The translations under genes were made by a program, and so were the position numbers. From Caldicoprobacter guelmensis (GTDB lineage: Bacteria; Bacillota; Clostridia; Caldicoprobacterales; Caldicoprobacteraceae), in NCBI RefSeq assembly GCF_016908415.1, contig NZ_JAFBDW010000005.1, forward strand, positions 186,001 through 250,000: a stretch of DNA of 64,000 bases, in the 5' to 3' direction. Positions 53,842 to 63,335 of the stretch are shown here, one piece after another; within the stretch, counting starts at the first letter, position 1, and every line of letters starts with the position of its first letter. Under the pieces are notes generated by a model. The model saw only the letters and a program-made list of their open reading frames with translations. It was not told the DNA's origin and ran no database searches.

Positions 53842-55203
53842 TTGAAAGAAACAGTTAAAATATTAGCGCCATGTGGAATGCTTGGGTATGGTTATCCAAT
53901 GGAGTCATTTTTAAATGGAATTGCGGAAGGACCAGATGCTATTGTAGTAGATGCTGGTTCTACTGACGCCGGCCCTCATAAACTTGGTGCAGGGGTAAGC
54001 ATAGTAAGTAGAAGGGCTACAAAAAAAGACCTTATACCCATTATTACATATGGGCTTAAGCTTAAGATCCCTGTAATTATAGGATCTGCAGGTGGTGCAG
54101 GAGCTAGTGTCCACGTAAAATGGACTAAAGAAATTATTGAGGAAATATTAGAAGAACAAAATCTTAAGGCAAAAATTGCTATTATTTGGGCTGATATACC
54201 TAAAGATTTGGTTATAAAAGCTTTGTCTGAAAATAAAATTATTCCAGTAAGTAAAAGTGTCAAACCTTTAAAAGAAGATATCGTCAAAGATACAAACAAT
54301 ATTGTAGCTCAAATGGGGCATGAACCAATCTTAAAGGCGTTGGAAGAAAAGGCGGACATCATTATTTGTGGTAGAGCATATGATCCTTCACCTTTTGCTG
54401 CAGTAGGTTTGTTTTACGGTTTTGAACCTGGTTTGTGTTACCATTTAGGCAAAATATTAGAATGCGGAGCTTTATGTGCTGAACCTGGTACTACAAAAGA
54501 TTGTATATTGGGAATCTTAAAGAAAGATTCCTTTATAGTAAAGCCTTTGAATAACGTAAGAAAGTGTTATCCTACTAGTGTAGCTGCACATACTTTTTAT
54601 GAAAAAGAACATCCTTTTATACTTAAAGGACCGGGTTTTATACTTGATTTGGAGAAATGTGAATTTACTCAAATTGAGGAGGGGGTAGTAGAAGTTAGAA
54701 ATAGTAGATTTATAAAAACAGAGCCTTATTATATTAAATTGGAAGGTGCAAGAAAAATAGCTTATAGAACTTTTGTTATAGCTGGTGTGCGAGATCCTTT
54801 ACTAGTAGAAAAAATTGAAGAAGTTGAATCTGCGGTGGAGAAACAAGTGAGAGAATACTACGCAGAAATTCCAAGTGATGATTATAAAATTAATTTTTAC
54901 AATTATGGGAAGAATGGTGTTATGGGTTCAAGGGAAATAGAGAATTTTAATGGTTATGAGATAGGAGTTTTATTTGAAGTAATTGCTAATACGCAGGAAT
55001 TAGCAAATGCTATTTGTGCCTCTTTGCGTTCTACTTTTCTACATTACGGGTATGAAGGTAGAAAATCTACTGCTGGGAATTTAGCTTTTCCTTTTGCTCC
55101 CAGTGATATTGAATATGGGCCTGTGTATGAATTTAGTATATATCACCTTATGGAAGTAGAAGATTGGTCAAAGTTGTTTAAAATAGAGTATCTGTGGAGG
55201 TAG
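53842..55203 (+). CDS. AtuA family (DUF1446) protein
   Basis: About 453 residues of the acyclic-terpene-utilisation AtuA family. It begins KETVKILAPCGMLGYGYPMESFLNGI, then GPDAIVVDAGSTDAGPHKLGAG, IIGSAGGAGASVHV, and IICGRAYDPSPFAAVGLFYG. TTG 53842 after AGGGGA gives the family-like start; the frame opens at 53785 without a ribosome binding site. It is followed 7 bases later by its usual companion DUF4387. In other bacteria the pair occurs in catabolic operons; the reaction is not known to me. The context here is glycoside import. Confidence 0.85.
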   Translation: MKETVKILAPCGMLGYGYPMESFLNGIAEGPDAIVVDAGSTDAGPHKLGAGVSIVSRRATKKDLIPIITYGLKLKIPVIIGSAGGAGASVHVKWTKEIIEEILEEQNLKAKIAIIWADIPKDLVIKALSENKIIPVSKSVKPLKEDIVKDTNNIVAQMGHEPILKALEEKADIIICGRAYDPSPFAAVGLFYGFEPGLCYHLGKILECGALCAEPGTTKDCILGILKKDSFIVKPLNNVRKCYPTSVAAHTFYEKEHPFILKGPGFILDLEKCEFTQIEEGVVEVRNSRFIKTEPYYIKLEGARKIAYRTFVIAGVRDPLLVEKIEEVESAVEKQVREYYAEIPSDDYKINFYNYGKNGVMGSREIENFNGYEIGVLFEVIANTQELANAICASLRSTFLHYGYEGRKSTAGNLAFPFAPSDIEYGPVYEFSIYHLMEVEDWSKLFKIEYLWR

Positions 55204-55210
55204 GTTTATT

Positions 55211-55522
55211 ATGGCCAATTTATACGAAATGGCCAAAGTATTAAGAAGCAAAAATGCTGGACCTTTTGATATTACGTTGGATGTATTATTTGATAATCAG
55301 GAATACTACTGGAAAGTTAAACAATCAGGGCAAATTACTAAGAGAAAGATAGCAGAATTGTATAAAATACCGGAATCACATATTTCACATTTAGTATTTT
55401 ACGATCAAGCATTGGGATTTAAAATTACTTTTACTAGAGATGTATCATCAGGAAGTATAGGGGATAGAGATGTATATGGTGCACAGCAACATGTGCCGTT
55501 GATGAAAATTCAGATACCGTAG
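55211..55522 (+). CDS. DUF4387 protein (AtuA partner)
   Basis: 103 residues. Landmarks: YEMAKVLRSKNAGPFDITLDVLFDN, IAELYKIPESHISHLVFYD, and the Gly-rich end DVYGAQQHVPLMKIQIP. It is found beside, or fused to, DUF1446 proteins, and is read here in the same operon. It is probably a small subunit of the AtuA complex. No catalytic residue can be named. Confidence 0.85.
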   Translation: MANLYEMAKVLRSKNAGPFDITLDVLFDNQEYYWKVKQSGQITKRKIAELYKIPESHISHLVFYDQALGFKITFTRDVSSGSIGDRDVYGAQQHVPLMKIQIP

Positions 55523-55534
55523 GGGGTACTAAAA

Positions 55535-56437
55535 ATGCTGAAAGTAGGTGTTGTTGGAAGTATAAATACTGACTTAATTGTAAAGGCACGAAGAATGCCC
55601 CAAAAGGGTGAAACTATAATAGGTGATAAGTTTTTAATGTTTCCAGGCGGTAAGGGTGCTAATCAAGCTGTTGCGGTTTCGCGGCTTGGAGTTGAAACTT
55701 TTATGTTTGGTTCAGTAGGGGATGACAATAATGGTAGTTATATGCTTGATGTTCTGAGGAGTGAAAAAGTAAATACTTCTTTTATTCAAAAAGTAGAAGG
55801 AGAAAAAACGGGTGTAGCAATCATATATATTTCGGAATTGGAAAATGATAATAGAATAGTTGTGATTCCTGGTGCCAATCAAAAAACTACTGTTGAATAT
55901 GTGAAACAAATAGAAGATTACTTGATTCAAGCAGATATATTTTTGATTCAAATGGAAATACCCTTAGAAACAATAGAGTATGTGGTAGATTTTTTATATC
56001 GAAATAAGAAAATTATTATCTTAAATCCTGCTCCTGCAATGAAACTTAGCGAGGAAATTGTAGAAAAAGTCAATTTTATTACACCTAATGAGCACGAATG
56101 TTCAATTGTTTTTGATTATACCAAAAAACGTGAAGAACTTATGAGGAGATTTCCTAACAAACTTATTGTAACGGAAGGGGAAAAAGGAGTAAGATTTTTT
56201 GATGGTAATAGGATAATTCATATACCTGCTTTAAATGTTGATGTCGTTGATACCACAGGTGCAGGAGATGCTTTTAATGGCGCATTTGCTGCAGCTTTGG
56301 CTGAAGGTAAATCTTTGTATCATGCAGTAAAATTTGCTAATGTTGCGGCAGGATTATCTGTTACAAAAATTGGAGCACAAGCAGGAATGGTTGATAGAGA
56401 GCAGATTGAAAAATATATAAGACAATGGGGGATATAA
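55535..56437 (+). CDS. Ribokinase-like PfkB-family sugar kinase
   Basis: 300 residues. It begins VGSINTDLIVKARRMPQKGETI, with GGKGANQAVAVSRLG, the PfkB signature 1 region, and the signature 2 DTTGAGDAFNGAFAAALAEG near residue 250 with the catalytic Asp. GAN after GG and NPAPA fit ribokinase well. The start follows GGGGGTACT. It probably phosphorylates the sugar freed by the downstream ADP-ribosylglycohydrolase-family enzymes; ribose is likely but a related pentose is possible. Confidence 0.88.
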   Translation: MLKVGVVGSINTDLIVKARRMPQKGETIIGDKFLMFPGGKGANQAVAVSRLGVETFMFGSVGDDNNGSYMLDVLRSEKVNTSFIQKVEGEKTGVAIIYISELENDNRIVVIPGANQKTTVEYVKQIEDYLIQADIFLIQMEIPLETIEYVVDFLYRNKKIIILNPAPAMKLSEEIVEKVNFITPNEHECSIVFDYTKKREELMRRFPNKLIVTEGEKGVRFFDGNRIIHIPALNVDVVDTTGAGDAFNGAFAAALAEGKSLYHAVKFANVAAGLSVTKIGAQAGMVDREQIEKYIRQWGI

Positions 56438-56439
56438 AA

Positions 56440-57363
56440 TTGGTTAGGGTAGAAAAATGGCAACTCATGATTCAAAGTTTTAAACGGTTGAGTAAAGATA
56501 AGATTCTTTATTTAATGTTGATGCCAGCGTTTGTGTATTTTATAGTGTATCATTTCTGGCCTATGTTAGGTATGACACTAGCTTTTCAGGATTACAGAGT
56601 TATCGGAAATAATGTATGGGTAGGGTTGAAATACTTTAAGATTTTATTTGGTTCACCTGTTTTTGGGAATGTTTTAATGAACACTGTTATTATAAGTAGT
56701 ATGAAGTTAATATTTTGTTTCCCAGTACCTATAATACTTGCTTTATTAGTTAGTGAGGTAAGAAATTCTCTATTTAGAAAGTGTGTACAATCAGTGATAT
56801 ATTTACCGCATTTTCTATCATGGGTAGTTATTGCTGGAATATGGATAAATATGTTATCTCCCAATGGCGGTATTGTTAATCACATAAGAAATTTATTTGG
56901 ATTGCCATCCATAGATTTTATGACAAGTAAACAGCATATAAGGTGGGTTCTGGTATTTTCAGAAATATGGCGAAGTGCTGGATGGGATTCTATTATATAC
57001 TTAGCTGCTATAATGAGAATAAGTTTTTCGTTATATGAAGCAGCTTATATTGATGGTGCTTCCAAATTTCAACAGATGTTTTATATAACATTACCTGAAT
57101 TAAAAAGTACTATTATTACAGTATTTATTTTGAATCTTGGGTATTTTATGAATGCTGGTTTTGATCAGGTTTATAATTTTATGAACGATTCTGTAATAAG
57201 TGTAATTGATATATTGGATACTTATGTATATAGGGTAGGAATGGTTAATGTACAATATTCATACGCAACAGCTGCAAGCTTTTTTAAAGGAATAGTAGGT
57301 TGTGTATTAATTTTTATTACCCATATCCTGTCAAAAAAGTTGACAGGCAAGGGTTTATGGTAA
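56440..57363 (+). CDS. ABC transporter permease, LplB type
   Basis: About 307 residues, six helices, LplB/polysaccharide-type permease. The EAA loop is YEAAYIDGASKFQQMFYITLPEL. The start is probably TTG 56440 with GGGGG 8 bases before it; ATG 56425 would overlap the kinase end and also lies in that site. It pairs with the next permease and the lipoprotein at 58.4 kb. Confidence 0.88.
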   Translation: MVRVEKWQLMIQSFKRLSKDKILYLMLMPAFVYFIVYHFWPMLGMTLAFQDYRVIGNNVWVGLKYFKILFGSPVFGNVLMNTVIISSMKLIFCFPVPIILALLVSEVRNSLFRKCVQSVIYLPHFLSWVVIAGIWINMLSPNGGIVNHIRNLFGLPSIDFMTSKQHIRWVLVFSEIWRSAGWDSIIYLAAIMRISFSLYEAAYIDGASKFQQMFYITLPELKSTIITVFILNLGYFMNAGFDQVYNFMNDSVISVIDILDTYVYRVGMVNVQYSYATAASFFKGIVGCVLIFITHILSKKLTGKGLW

Positions 57364-57378
57364 GGTGGTGTCATTGTA

Positions 57379-58257
57379 ATGAATAAAGATAAGTTGTTTC
57401 ATATCGTAATATATATATTGCTTTTTTTGATTGCAATGACAATGATTATTCCTTTGTTGAATATAGTAGCATTATCATTAACGAAACCGGAAGGTGCTTT
57501 GGAATTCAAGGGATGGGAAATAATTCCCAAAGGATTTTCTTTAATTAACTATAAAGTTATTCTTTCAAATGTTATGGTATTGAAAAGTATATTTAATTCT
57601 TTATTTATTACAGGTATGGGTACGTTAATAAACATATTAATGACAACCATGGCAGCATATGCTCTTACCCGACCTTCCTTAATTGGTAAACGGTTTTTTA
57701 TGACTTTATTAATTATTGTAATGGTTTTTGAACCTGGATTAATACCTGAATATTTAGTAATAAAGAAGATAGGTCTTATTGACAATTATTGGTCTGTGAT
57801 TTTATATAAAGCCGTAAATGTTTATTATCTTATCATTATTATGAGGTTCTTTGATGAAATACCAAAATCATTAATTGAGGCTGCTGAAATTGATGGAGCA
57901 GGACATATGAGAATACTTTTTAAAGTGGTTTTACCTGTGGCTAAGGCAGCTATAGCTACTATTGGTTTGTTTTATGCTGTTTATCATTGGAATGAATATT
58001 TTCGAGCATCAATTTATCTTAATAGCCAAAGTAAATGGCCACTGCAGGTAGTGTTAAGGCAGTTTGTGGTTTTAGATGATACTACAAGTATGATAGGAGT
58101 AAACAATCTATTATCATACAGTGATATAGCACGATTAAATTATAAAGCTCTACAGGCCACAACAATTATTATTGCAGTTATACCAATTTTACTTCTTTAT
58201 CCTTTAATTCTAAAGTATTATACTAAGGGTACCCTGGAAGGAGGAGTTAAAGATTAA
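57379..58257 (+). CDS. ABC transporter permease, YtcP/CarB type
   Basis: 292 residues, six helices. EAA loop: IEAAEIDGAGHMRILFKVVLPVAKA. The C-terminus ILKYYTKGTLEGGVKD is typical of the YtcP group. AAGGTGG lies upstream of the ATG at 57379. Confidence 0.9.
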   Translation: MNKDKLFHIVIYILLFLIAMTMIIPLLNIVALSLTKPEGALEFKGWEIIPKGFSLINYKVILSNVMVLKSIFNSLFITGMGTLINILMTTMAAYALTRPSLIGKRFFMTLLIIVMVFEPGLIPEYLVIKKIGLIDNYWSVILYKAVNVYYLIIIMRFFDEIPKSLIEAAEIDGAGHMRILFKVVLPVAKAAIATIGLFYAVYHWNEYFRASIYLNSQSKWPLQVVLRQFVVLDDTTSMIGVNNLLSYSDIARLNYKALQATTIIIAVIPILLLYPLILKYYTKGTLEGGVKD

Positions 58258-58403
58258 AGATAAGAATAGAAGATTTGAAAAGACATTTATCAAGGGGGGA
58301 GGGGTACAATTAGAAATGTAAAATTAACATTGTGTTATTGATTATTAACATTATGTAGATGAAATTTTTTAATTTAAATTTCGAATGAAAGGAGAGAATG
58401 TGT

Positions 58404-59933
58404 ATGATGAAAAAGTTTTTAGTATCATTGTTAATCTTAGTGTTAATATTTTCTGTTGTGGGATGTAAGGGGAGTAACAATACTGCTAAAAGCACTACAG
58501 ATAGTGTTAAAGATACTGGAAATACCAATAGCAATAATAACAATACAGAAAATGGTAATGCAGGTTCAAAAGAACCAGTAAAGTTAAGAATTGTAATGAA
58601 AGATGCAGATCCTTCTGATCCTGTGGCGGTAAAATTTTTTGAAAATCTCGAAAAAGCTCTTGCGGAAGAAGGATTTAATTATAAGTTTGAATTAGTACAG
58701 ATGCCTGCAGGTAATTATGCAGAAAAGTTAAATTTGATGCTTCTTAGTGGAAATGTACCTGATATTATATATTTTCAAGGAGGAGATAAACAAATTGCAG
58801 ATCAAGGTTTACTAGAAAATTTACTACCTTATGTGGAAAACTCTAAATATATAAAGAGAATACTTTATCCGCATAATATAAAGCGCTTGCAAAATTATCC
58901 TTATTTACTATGGATAAAACCTGTCAGTTCAAAAGTACCAGTAGTAAGAAGTGATTGGTTTGAAAAAATGGAATCTTCGAAACAACTGATGGATAATCCT
59001 ACTATAGACAATTATTATACTTTTTTACGTGAACTTAAAGAAAAAGATTTTGATGGGAAAGGTAATCCAGTTTATGGTGTGACAGTAGCTGGAAACATAA
59101 TTGAATTGGATGAAGTGTTTGACCAAGCTTTTGGGAATACAGCCACATGGATAAAGGATAACTCAGGGAAGTATATTTATAAACGTGTATCACAGAATGA
59201 AAAGGAAAAACTGGCTTTTTATAGGAAGTTATACGAGGAAAAAATATTGGATCCTGAATATTTAACTAAACAGTGGGATACAAAAGAGCAAGCTTTTTAT
59301 AGTAATACAGTGGGTATGATTATAGGTACTGCAGGGAAAGTTATAGATATTTATGAGGGCAAGATGAAAAAAGCTAATGGTGATAATGTGAGTCTTGTAG
59401 TTCTACCGCCAGCAAAAGGTAAGGCACAAGGATATTTACCTATTGATGTGAATAAAGAAACCAGAGGATTTGCTATATCAGCTTTATCAAAGTATAAAAA
59501 TGAAGCATTTCAAGTGTTTGAATTTTTAGCTACCCCTAAAGGTCAGTTGCTTGATAGATTGGGATTTGAAAATGAACATTACATTATAAAAGATAATAAG
59601 ATTTATTTAACTGAAAAGTCACAGGAGTGGTTTTCAAGATTTTGGGAACCGTTGGAGTTAAACGTAGGTATGGAAGTGGCTACTCCTCTATTAAGTAAGC
59701 CTGCTGAAGAATCGCTAAATTTGGCAAACAAGTATTATACGGAAGATGTAAATTTCTTAATTCCGGCAGATTTTACTGCTAAGTGGGACGCTATGGAAAA
59801 CTTGTATAAAGAATTTTCTGCAGATATAATTACGGGTAAACGTTCGATAGATGACTTCGATGCGTTTGTTCAGGAATGGTATAAAGCTGGCGGGAATGAA
59901 GTTACTCAGTATGCCAATGAGGTATTGAAGTAA
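58404..59933 (+). CDS. ABC transporter substrate-binding lipoprotein, YtcQ/LipO type
   Basis: About 509 residues. Signal MMKKFLVSLLILVLIFSVVGC with lipobox VVGC, then an Asn/Ser/Thr-rich linker. Binding domain segments are NVPDIIYFQGGDKQIADQGLLENL, IDNYYTFLRELKEKD, GNPVYGVTVAG and TRGFAISALSKYKNEAFQVFEFLATPKGQ, as in the large family that works with LplB/YtcP permeases. AAAGGAGAG lies before ATG 58398/58404. The bound glycan or glycoside is unknown. Confidence 0.88.
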   Translation: MMKKFLVSLLILVLIFSVVGCKGSNNTAKSTTDSVKDTGNTNSNNNNTENGNAGSKEPVKLRIVMKDADPSDPVAVKFFENLEKALAEEGFNYKFELVQMPAGNYAEKLNLMLLSGNVPDIIYFQGGDKQIADQGLLENLLPYVENSKYIKRILYPHNIKRLQNYPYLLWIKPVSSKVPVVRSDWFEKMESSKQLMDNPTIDNYYTFLRELKEKDFDGKGNPVYGVTVAGNIIELDEVFDQAFGNTATWIKDNSGKYIYKRVSQNEKEKLAFYRKLYEEKILDPEYLTKQWDTKEQAFYSNTVGMIIGTAGKVIDIYEGKMKKANGDNVSLVVLPPAKGKAQGYLPIDVNKETRGFAISALSKYKNEAFQVFEFLATPKGQLLDRLGFENEHYIIKDNKIYLTEKSQEWFSRFWEPLELNVGMEVATPLLSKPAEESLNLANKYYTEDVNFLIPADFTAKWDAMENLYKEFSADIITGKRSIDDFDAFVQEWYKAGGNEVTQYANEVLK

Positions 59934-59952
59934 TATATATGGAGGTTTGTCA

Positions 59953-61149
59953 ATGATAAAATTTAAGGATCGTGTAAGAGGTGTAGTTTTAGGTATAGCT
60001 TATGGGGATGCTCTAGGTGCACCGGTAGAAAAATTATCTTATGAAGAAATTAAAAAGAAATACGGTAGAGTAAATACATTGAATACTAAATGGTATAAAG
60101 CGGATTTACCTGCAAACGAAAGGCTTTATCGCATGAAAGGTAATGGAATTGTTACTGATGATACATTGATGACGTTATCTTTAATTAACGTATACTGTAT
60201 TAAAAAAAGGCATTTAGATGCATATGATCTTGCAGATGAATTTATTAAAGAAATAGCTTTTAGGCCTAAGTATATTCCCGAATTTGGTAGAGAGGCGTTC
60301 CTTATAGAACGCCTCTTCTACCCTGAAAAATATCTATTTCTTAGGCATGCCTTGGCTAATTGTAATCCCAGAGAAGGCGGTATTGGCAATATGGTAAATT
60401 GTGGTGCTGCTATGTATATTGCACCTGTAGGAGTTGTTAATGCTTGTGATCCTATGGCGGCGTATAATGAAGCTATAAGTTTTGCCATGGGTCATCAATC
60501 AAGTTATGGTTTGGAAGCTGCGGGTGTATTAGCTGCATGTGTAGCAAAAGCATTTGAGCCTGATGTTGATATTAGCGATATTATTCAAACAGCGTTAAAT
60601 TGTGCAAAAGATGGAACTAAGAAAGCTATAGAAGAGATTTGTAATGCAGCATTAAAGTTAAGAAAGTATAAAGATGATAAAGATCTTGTAGTAAAAGAGT
60701 TTCATAAAATAATGTCATATTTTTCTCCGATGGGGGATGATGTTAACAAAACAATAGAAAAAGTAGGTATTCCTTCTAACTATTATACCCCAAATAGGTT
60801 GTTTAGTATTGAAGAACTTCCCATAGCGTTAGGATATATTACACTTCACGATGGTGATTTCCAGAATTCTGTGATTGATGGAATTAACTCTGGAAGGGAT
60901 ACAGATTCGATCGGAGTAATGATAGGAGCTATACTTGGTGCTAAACATGGATATAAAGTGATTTCAAAAGAAGATATAGAGACTCTCGAAAAAGTTAATA
61001 AATTAAATTTAATAGAAGCTGCTGATAGATTTGCTGAAGTAGCCCAGTATATAATCCAAAAGGATTTAGAATTATGGGAGAAAAAGAAAGATTTTTATAA
61101 TAAGTTAGGATTAGGGGAAGATAGTAAAGAAGGGAGATTGAACCAATAA
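59953..61149 (+). CDS. ADP-ribosylglycohydrolase-family protein 1
   Basis: 398 residues, all-helical ARH/DraG fold. N-terminal motif RVRGVVLGIAYGDALGAPVEKL, metal motif VTDDTLMTLSL, and C-terminal metal motif SGRDTDSIGVMIGAILGAKHG; the Thr/Asp ligands of the two Mg sites are all present, so it should be active. Family members cleave N- or O-ribosyl bonds (ADP-ribose from proteins, or related ribosides). ATG 59953 after TGGAGG. Its TAA overlaps the ATG of the next gene (TAATG). Confidence 0.88.
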   Translation: MIKFKDRVRGVVLGIAYGDALGAPVEKLSYEEIKKKYGRVNTLNTKWYKADLPANERLYRMKGNGIVTDDTLMTLSLINVYCIKKRHLDAYDLADEFIKEIAFRPKYIPEFGREAFLIERLFYPEKYLFLRHALANCNPREGGIGNMVNCGAAMYIAPVGVVNACDPMAAYNEAISFAMGHQSSYGLEAAGVLAACVAKAFEPDVDISDIIQTALNCAKDGTKKAIEEICNAALKLRKYKDDKDLVVKEFHKIMSYFSPMGDDVNKTIEKVGIPSNYYTPNRLFSIEELPIALGYITLHDGDFQNSVIDGINSGRDTDSIGVMIGAILGAKHGYKVISKEDIETLEKVNKLNLIEAADRFAEVAQYIIQKDLELWEKKKDFYNKLGLGEDSKEGRLNQ

Positions 61150-63251
61150 TGATACCAAAAGATTATATAGAAAAAGTATATGCAGGATTGTTAGGTAAGG
61201 TTATCGGTGTAAGATTAGGTGCTCCTGTGGAACCTTCGGTGTGGACCTATGAAAAAATCAAAATGGTATACGGTAATATAACTTCGTATATTAAAAATTA
61301 CAAAAATTTTGCTGCAGATGATGATTTAAATGGACCTATATTTTTTCTGCGAGCTTTATATGATGATGCAAAAGATCGGGAACTCGAACCACAAGATGTT
61401 GGAAGAGCGTGGTTAAATTATACTAGAGATGGTATTGGTATGTTTTGGTGGGGAGGTTACGGTAGAAGTACTGAACATACAGCTTATATGAATCTGAAAA
61501 ATGGTATTTCTGCTCCGGTTTCTGGTTCAATTAAACAAAACGGTCATATCTTAGCAGAACAAATAGGAGGACAAATTTTTATTGATACGTGGGGATTGGT
61601 TTGGCCAAACAATATAGAGAAAGCAGCTGAATATGCTGGGAAAGCAGCTAGTGTTTCTCATGATCGAAATGGGATTTTTGGTGCCAGATTTATAGCTGCA
61701 TGTATTTCCAAGGCTTTTTCTACCCAAAATGTTTTTGAAATAATTAAGGCAGGTTTATCGGTAATACCAGATGATTGTACTTATGCTAAGCTTGTAAAAT
61801 CGGTGTTAGATTTTTATAACAAACATCCTGAAGATTTTAGGGAATGTCGTGATTATTTAGAACAAAATTGGGGGTATGATAAATTTCCAGGAGTATGTCA
61901 TATTATTCCAAACGCAGGAGTTTGTGTTTTATCTTTACTTTATGGGAAAGGAGATTTTGCTCGTACTATTGAAATTGCGACTATGTGTGGTTGGGATACT
62001 GATTGTAATGCTGGTAATGTTGGTACTATTATAGGTGTGGCACAAGGGTTAAGTGGGATTAAAGAACATTATCGAGTTCCAGTTAATGATTTAATAATAG
62101 CTTCAAGCATATCAGGATATTTAAATATTATAGACATACCTACACTTGCTAAAGAAGTGGCTATTCTGGGCTATAAATTGGCTAAACAAGATCCTCCATC
62201 TGAATTGATAGAGTCTTTTGTAGAAGGAGAAATATATTTTGATTTTGAATTGCCAGGATCCACTCATGGTTTTAGGCTTTCGGATTCGGTAAATTATAGA
62301 TTAAGACATACTAATGAAATAGCTTATAAAGGAAAAGGAGCCTTAGAAGTGTTACTTGATAGAGTAGTGAGTGGCCAAATTACGAAAGTCTACTACAAAC
62401 CTTTTTATAGAAGATTTGATTTTGATGATGAAAGATATAGTCCCACCTTTGCGCCGAAAGCTTATCCTGGCCAAAAAGTTAGTATGAAATTGTATTTAGA
62501 TCAATGGAGTGGAAGAGAAGTAGCTGTCATTCCTTATGTTAGGAATACTTATACTAAAGAGGATATTAAACTGGGGTACTATGTTCTAAATAATAATAAG
62601 TGGCAAGATGTAGAGTTTGTTATACCTGATGTTGAAGGTGCAATGGTAGATGAAGTAGGTATCATTGTTGATAATAATTCTACGATTAAAGATCGGTTAC
62701 TGGGGCGATTGTTTATTGATGAATTTAGAATTAAAGGTAAAGCCAAGTATACTATAGATTTTTCAAAACAATTTGAAGAATTCTCGTGCGTTACACCTTT
62801 TTCTCATAACAGAGGAGCTTGGTTCATTGAGGGGAATAGAATGCATTGCCTTTGTATAGACCATTGTGAGGCTTATACAGGTAATTATTTTACTCGAGAT
62901 ATACGAATTAGAGCATTAGTGAATCCTCAGAATGGATTTAGTCATAACATCGCTTTCAGAGTTCAAGGTGCTATGAGAGGTTATCATGTGGGATTTAGTG
63001 GTAAAAATCAGGTTTCACTAATACTAAATGATTTTGGATTTAAACCTCTGCTAACAGTTCCATACAAGTGGCGTCATAACAAAAATTATTGGTTTGAAGT
63101 AGTAGTAAAGGGAAGTTGTATAGTATTTTATATTGATGGTAAGAAAATTTTAGAGTATGAGGACGAACGTTATAAGTATGGAATGTTTGGAATTAGTAGC
63201 TTAGATATTGGTAGAGCTTATTGGAGTCAAATTGAAGTCGAGGAATTATAA
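61149..63251 (+). CDS. ADP-ribosylglycohydrolase-family protein 2 with C-terminal beta-sandwich
   Basis: 700 residues. Residues 1-330 are an ARH-like domain: VYAGLLGKVIGVRLGAPVEP, FAADDDLNGPIFF (the usual TDDT is ADDD) and CGWDTDCNAGNVGTIIGVAQG. From about 350 on it is beta-rich: first a jelly-roll-like stretch with EVAVIPYVRN and VPDVEGAMVDEVG, then a concanavalin-like last ~170 residues (YTIDFSKQFEEFSCVTPFSH, ending KYGMFGISSLDIGRAYWSQIEVEEL). No signal peptide. The additions look like carbohydrate-binding modules. It may act on a bulkier ribosyl or glycosyl substrate than protein 1. Confidence 0.82.
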   Translation: MIPKDYIEKVYAGLLGKVIGVRLGAPVEPSVWTYEKIKMVYGNITSYIKNYKNFAADDDLNGPIFFLRALYDDAKDRELEPQDVGRAWLNYTRDGIGMFWWGGYGRSTEHTAYMNLKNGISAPVSGSIKQNGHILAEQIGGQIFIDTWGLVWPNNIEKAAEYAGKAASVSHDRNGIFGARFIAACISKAFSTQNVFEIIKAGLSVIPDDCTYAKLVKSVLDFYNKHPEDFRECRDYLEQNWGYDKFPGVCHIIPNAGVCVLSLLYGKGDFARTIEIATMCGWDTDCNAGNVGTIIGVAQGLSGIKEHYRVPVNDLIIASSISGYLNIIDIPTLAKEVAILGYKLAKQDPPSELIESFVEGEIYFDFELPGSTHGFRLSDSVNYRLRHTNEIAYKGKGALEVLLDRVVSGQITKVYYKPFYRRFDFDDERYSPTFAPKAYPGQKVSMKLYLDQWSGREVAVIPYVRNTYTKEDIKLGYYVLNNNKWQDVEFVIPDVEGAMVDEVGIIVDNNSTIKDRLLGRLFIDEFRIKGKAKYTIDFSKQFEEFSCVTPFSHNRGAWFIEGNRMHCLCIDHCEAYTGNYFTRDIRIRALVNPQNGFSHNIAFRVQGAMRGYHVGFSGKNQVSLILNDFGFKPLLTVPYKWRHNKNYWFEVVVKGSCIVFYIDGKKILEYEDERYKYGMFGISSLDIGRAYWSQIEVEEL

Positions 63252-63335
63252 GGTAGTGAAAATAAACAACTTAAAATTTTGAATTTATACGCAAATTATA
63301 ATATGTTCAGCCCAATGAGAGGGAAAGTTGGTGTT

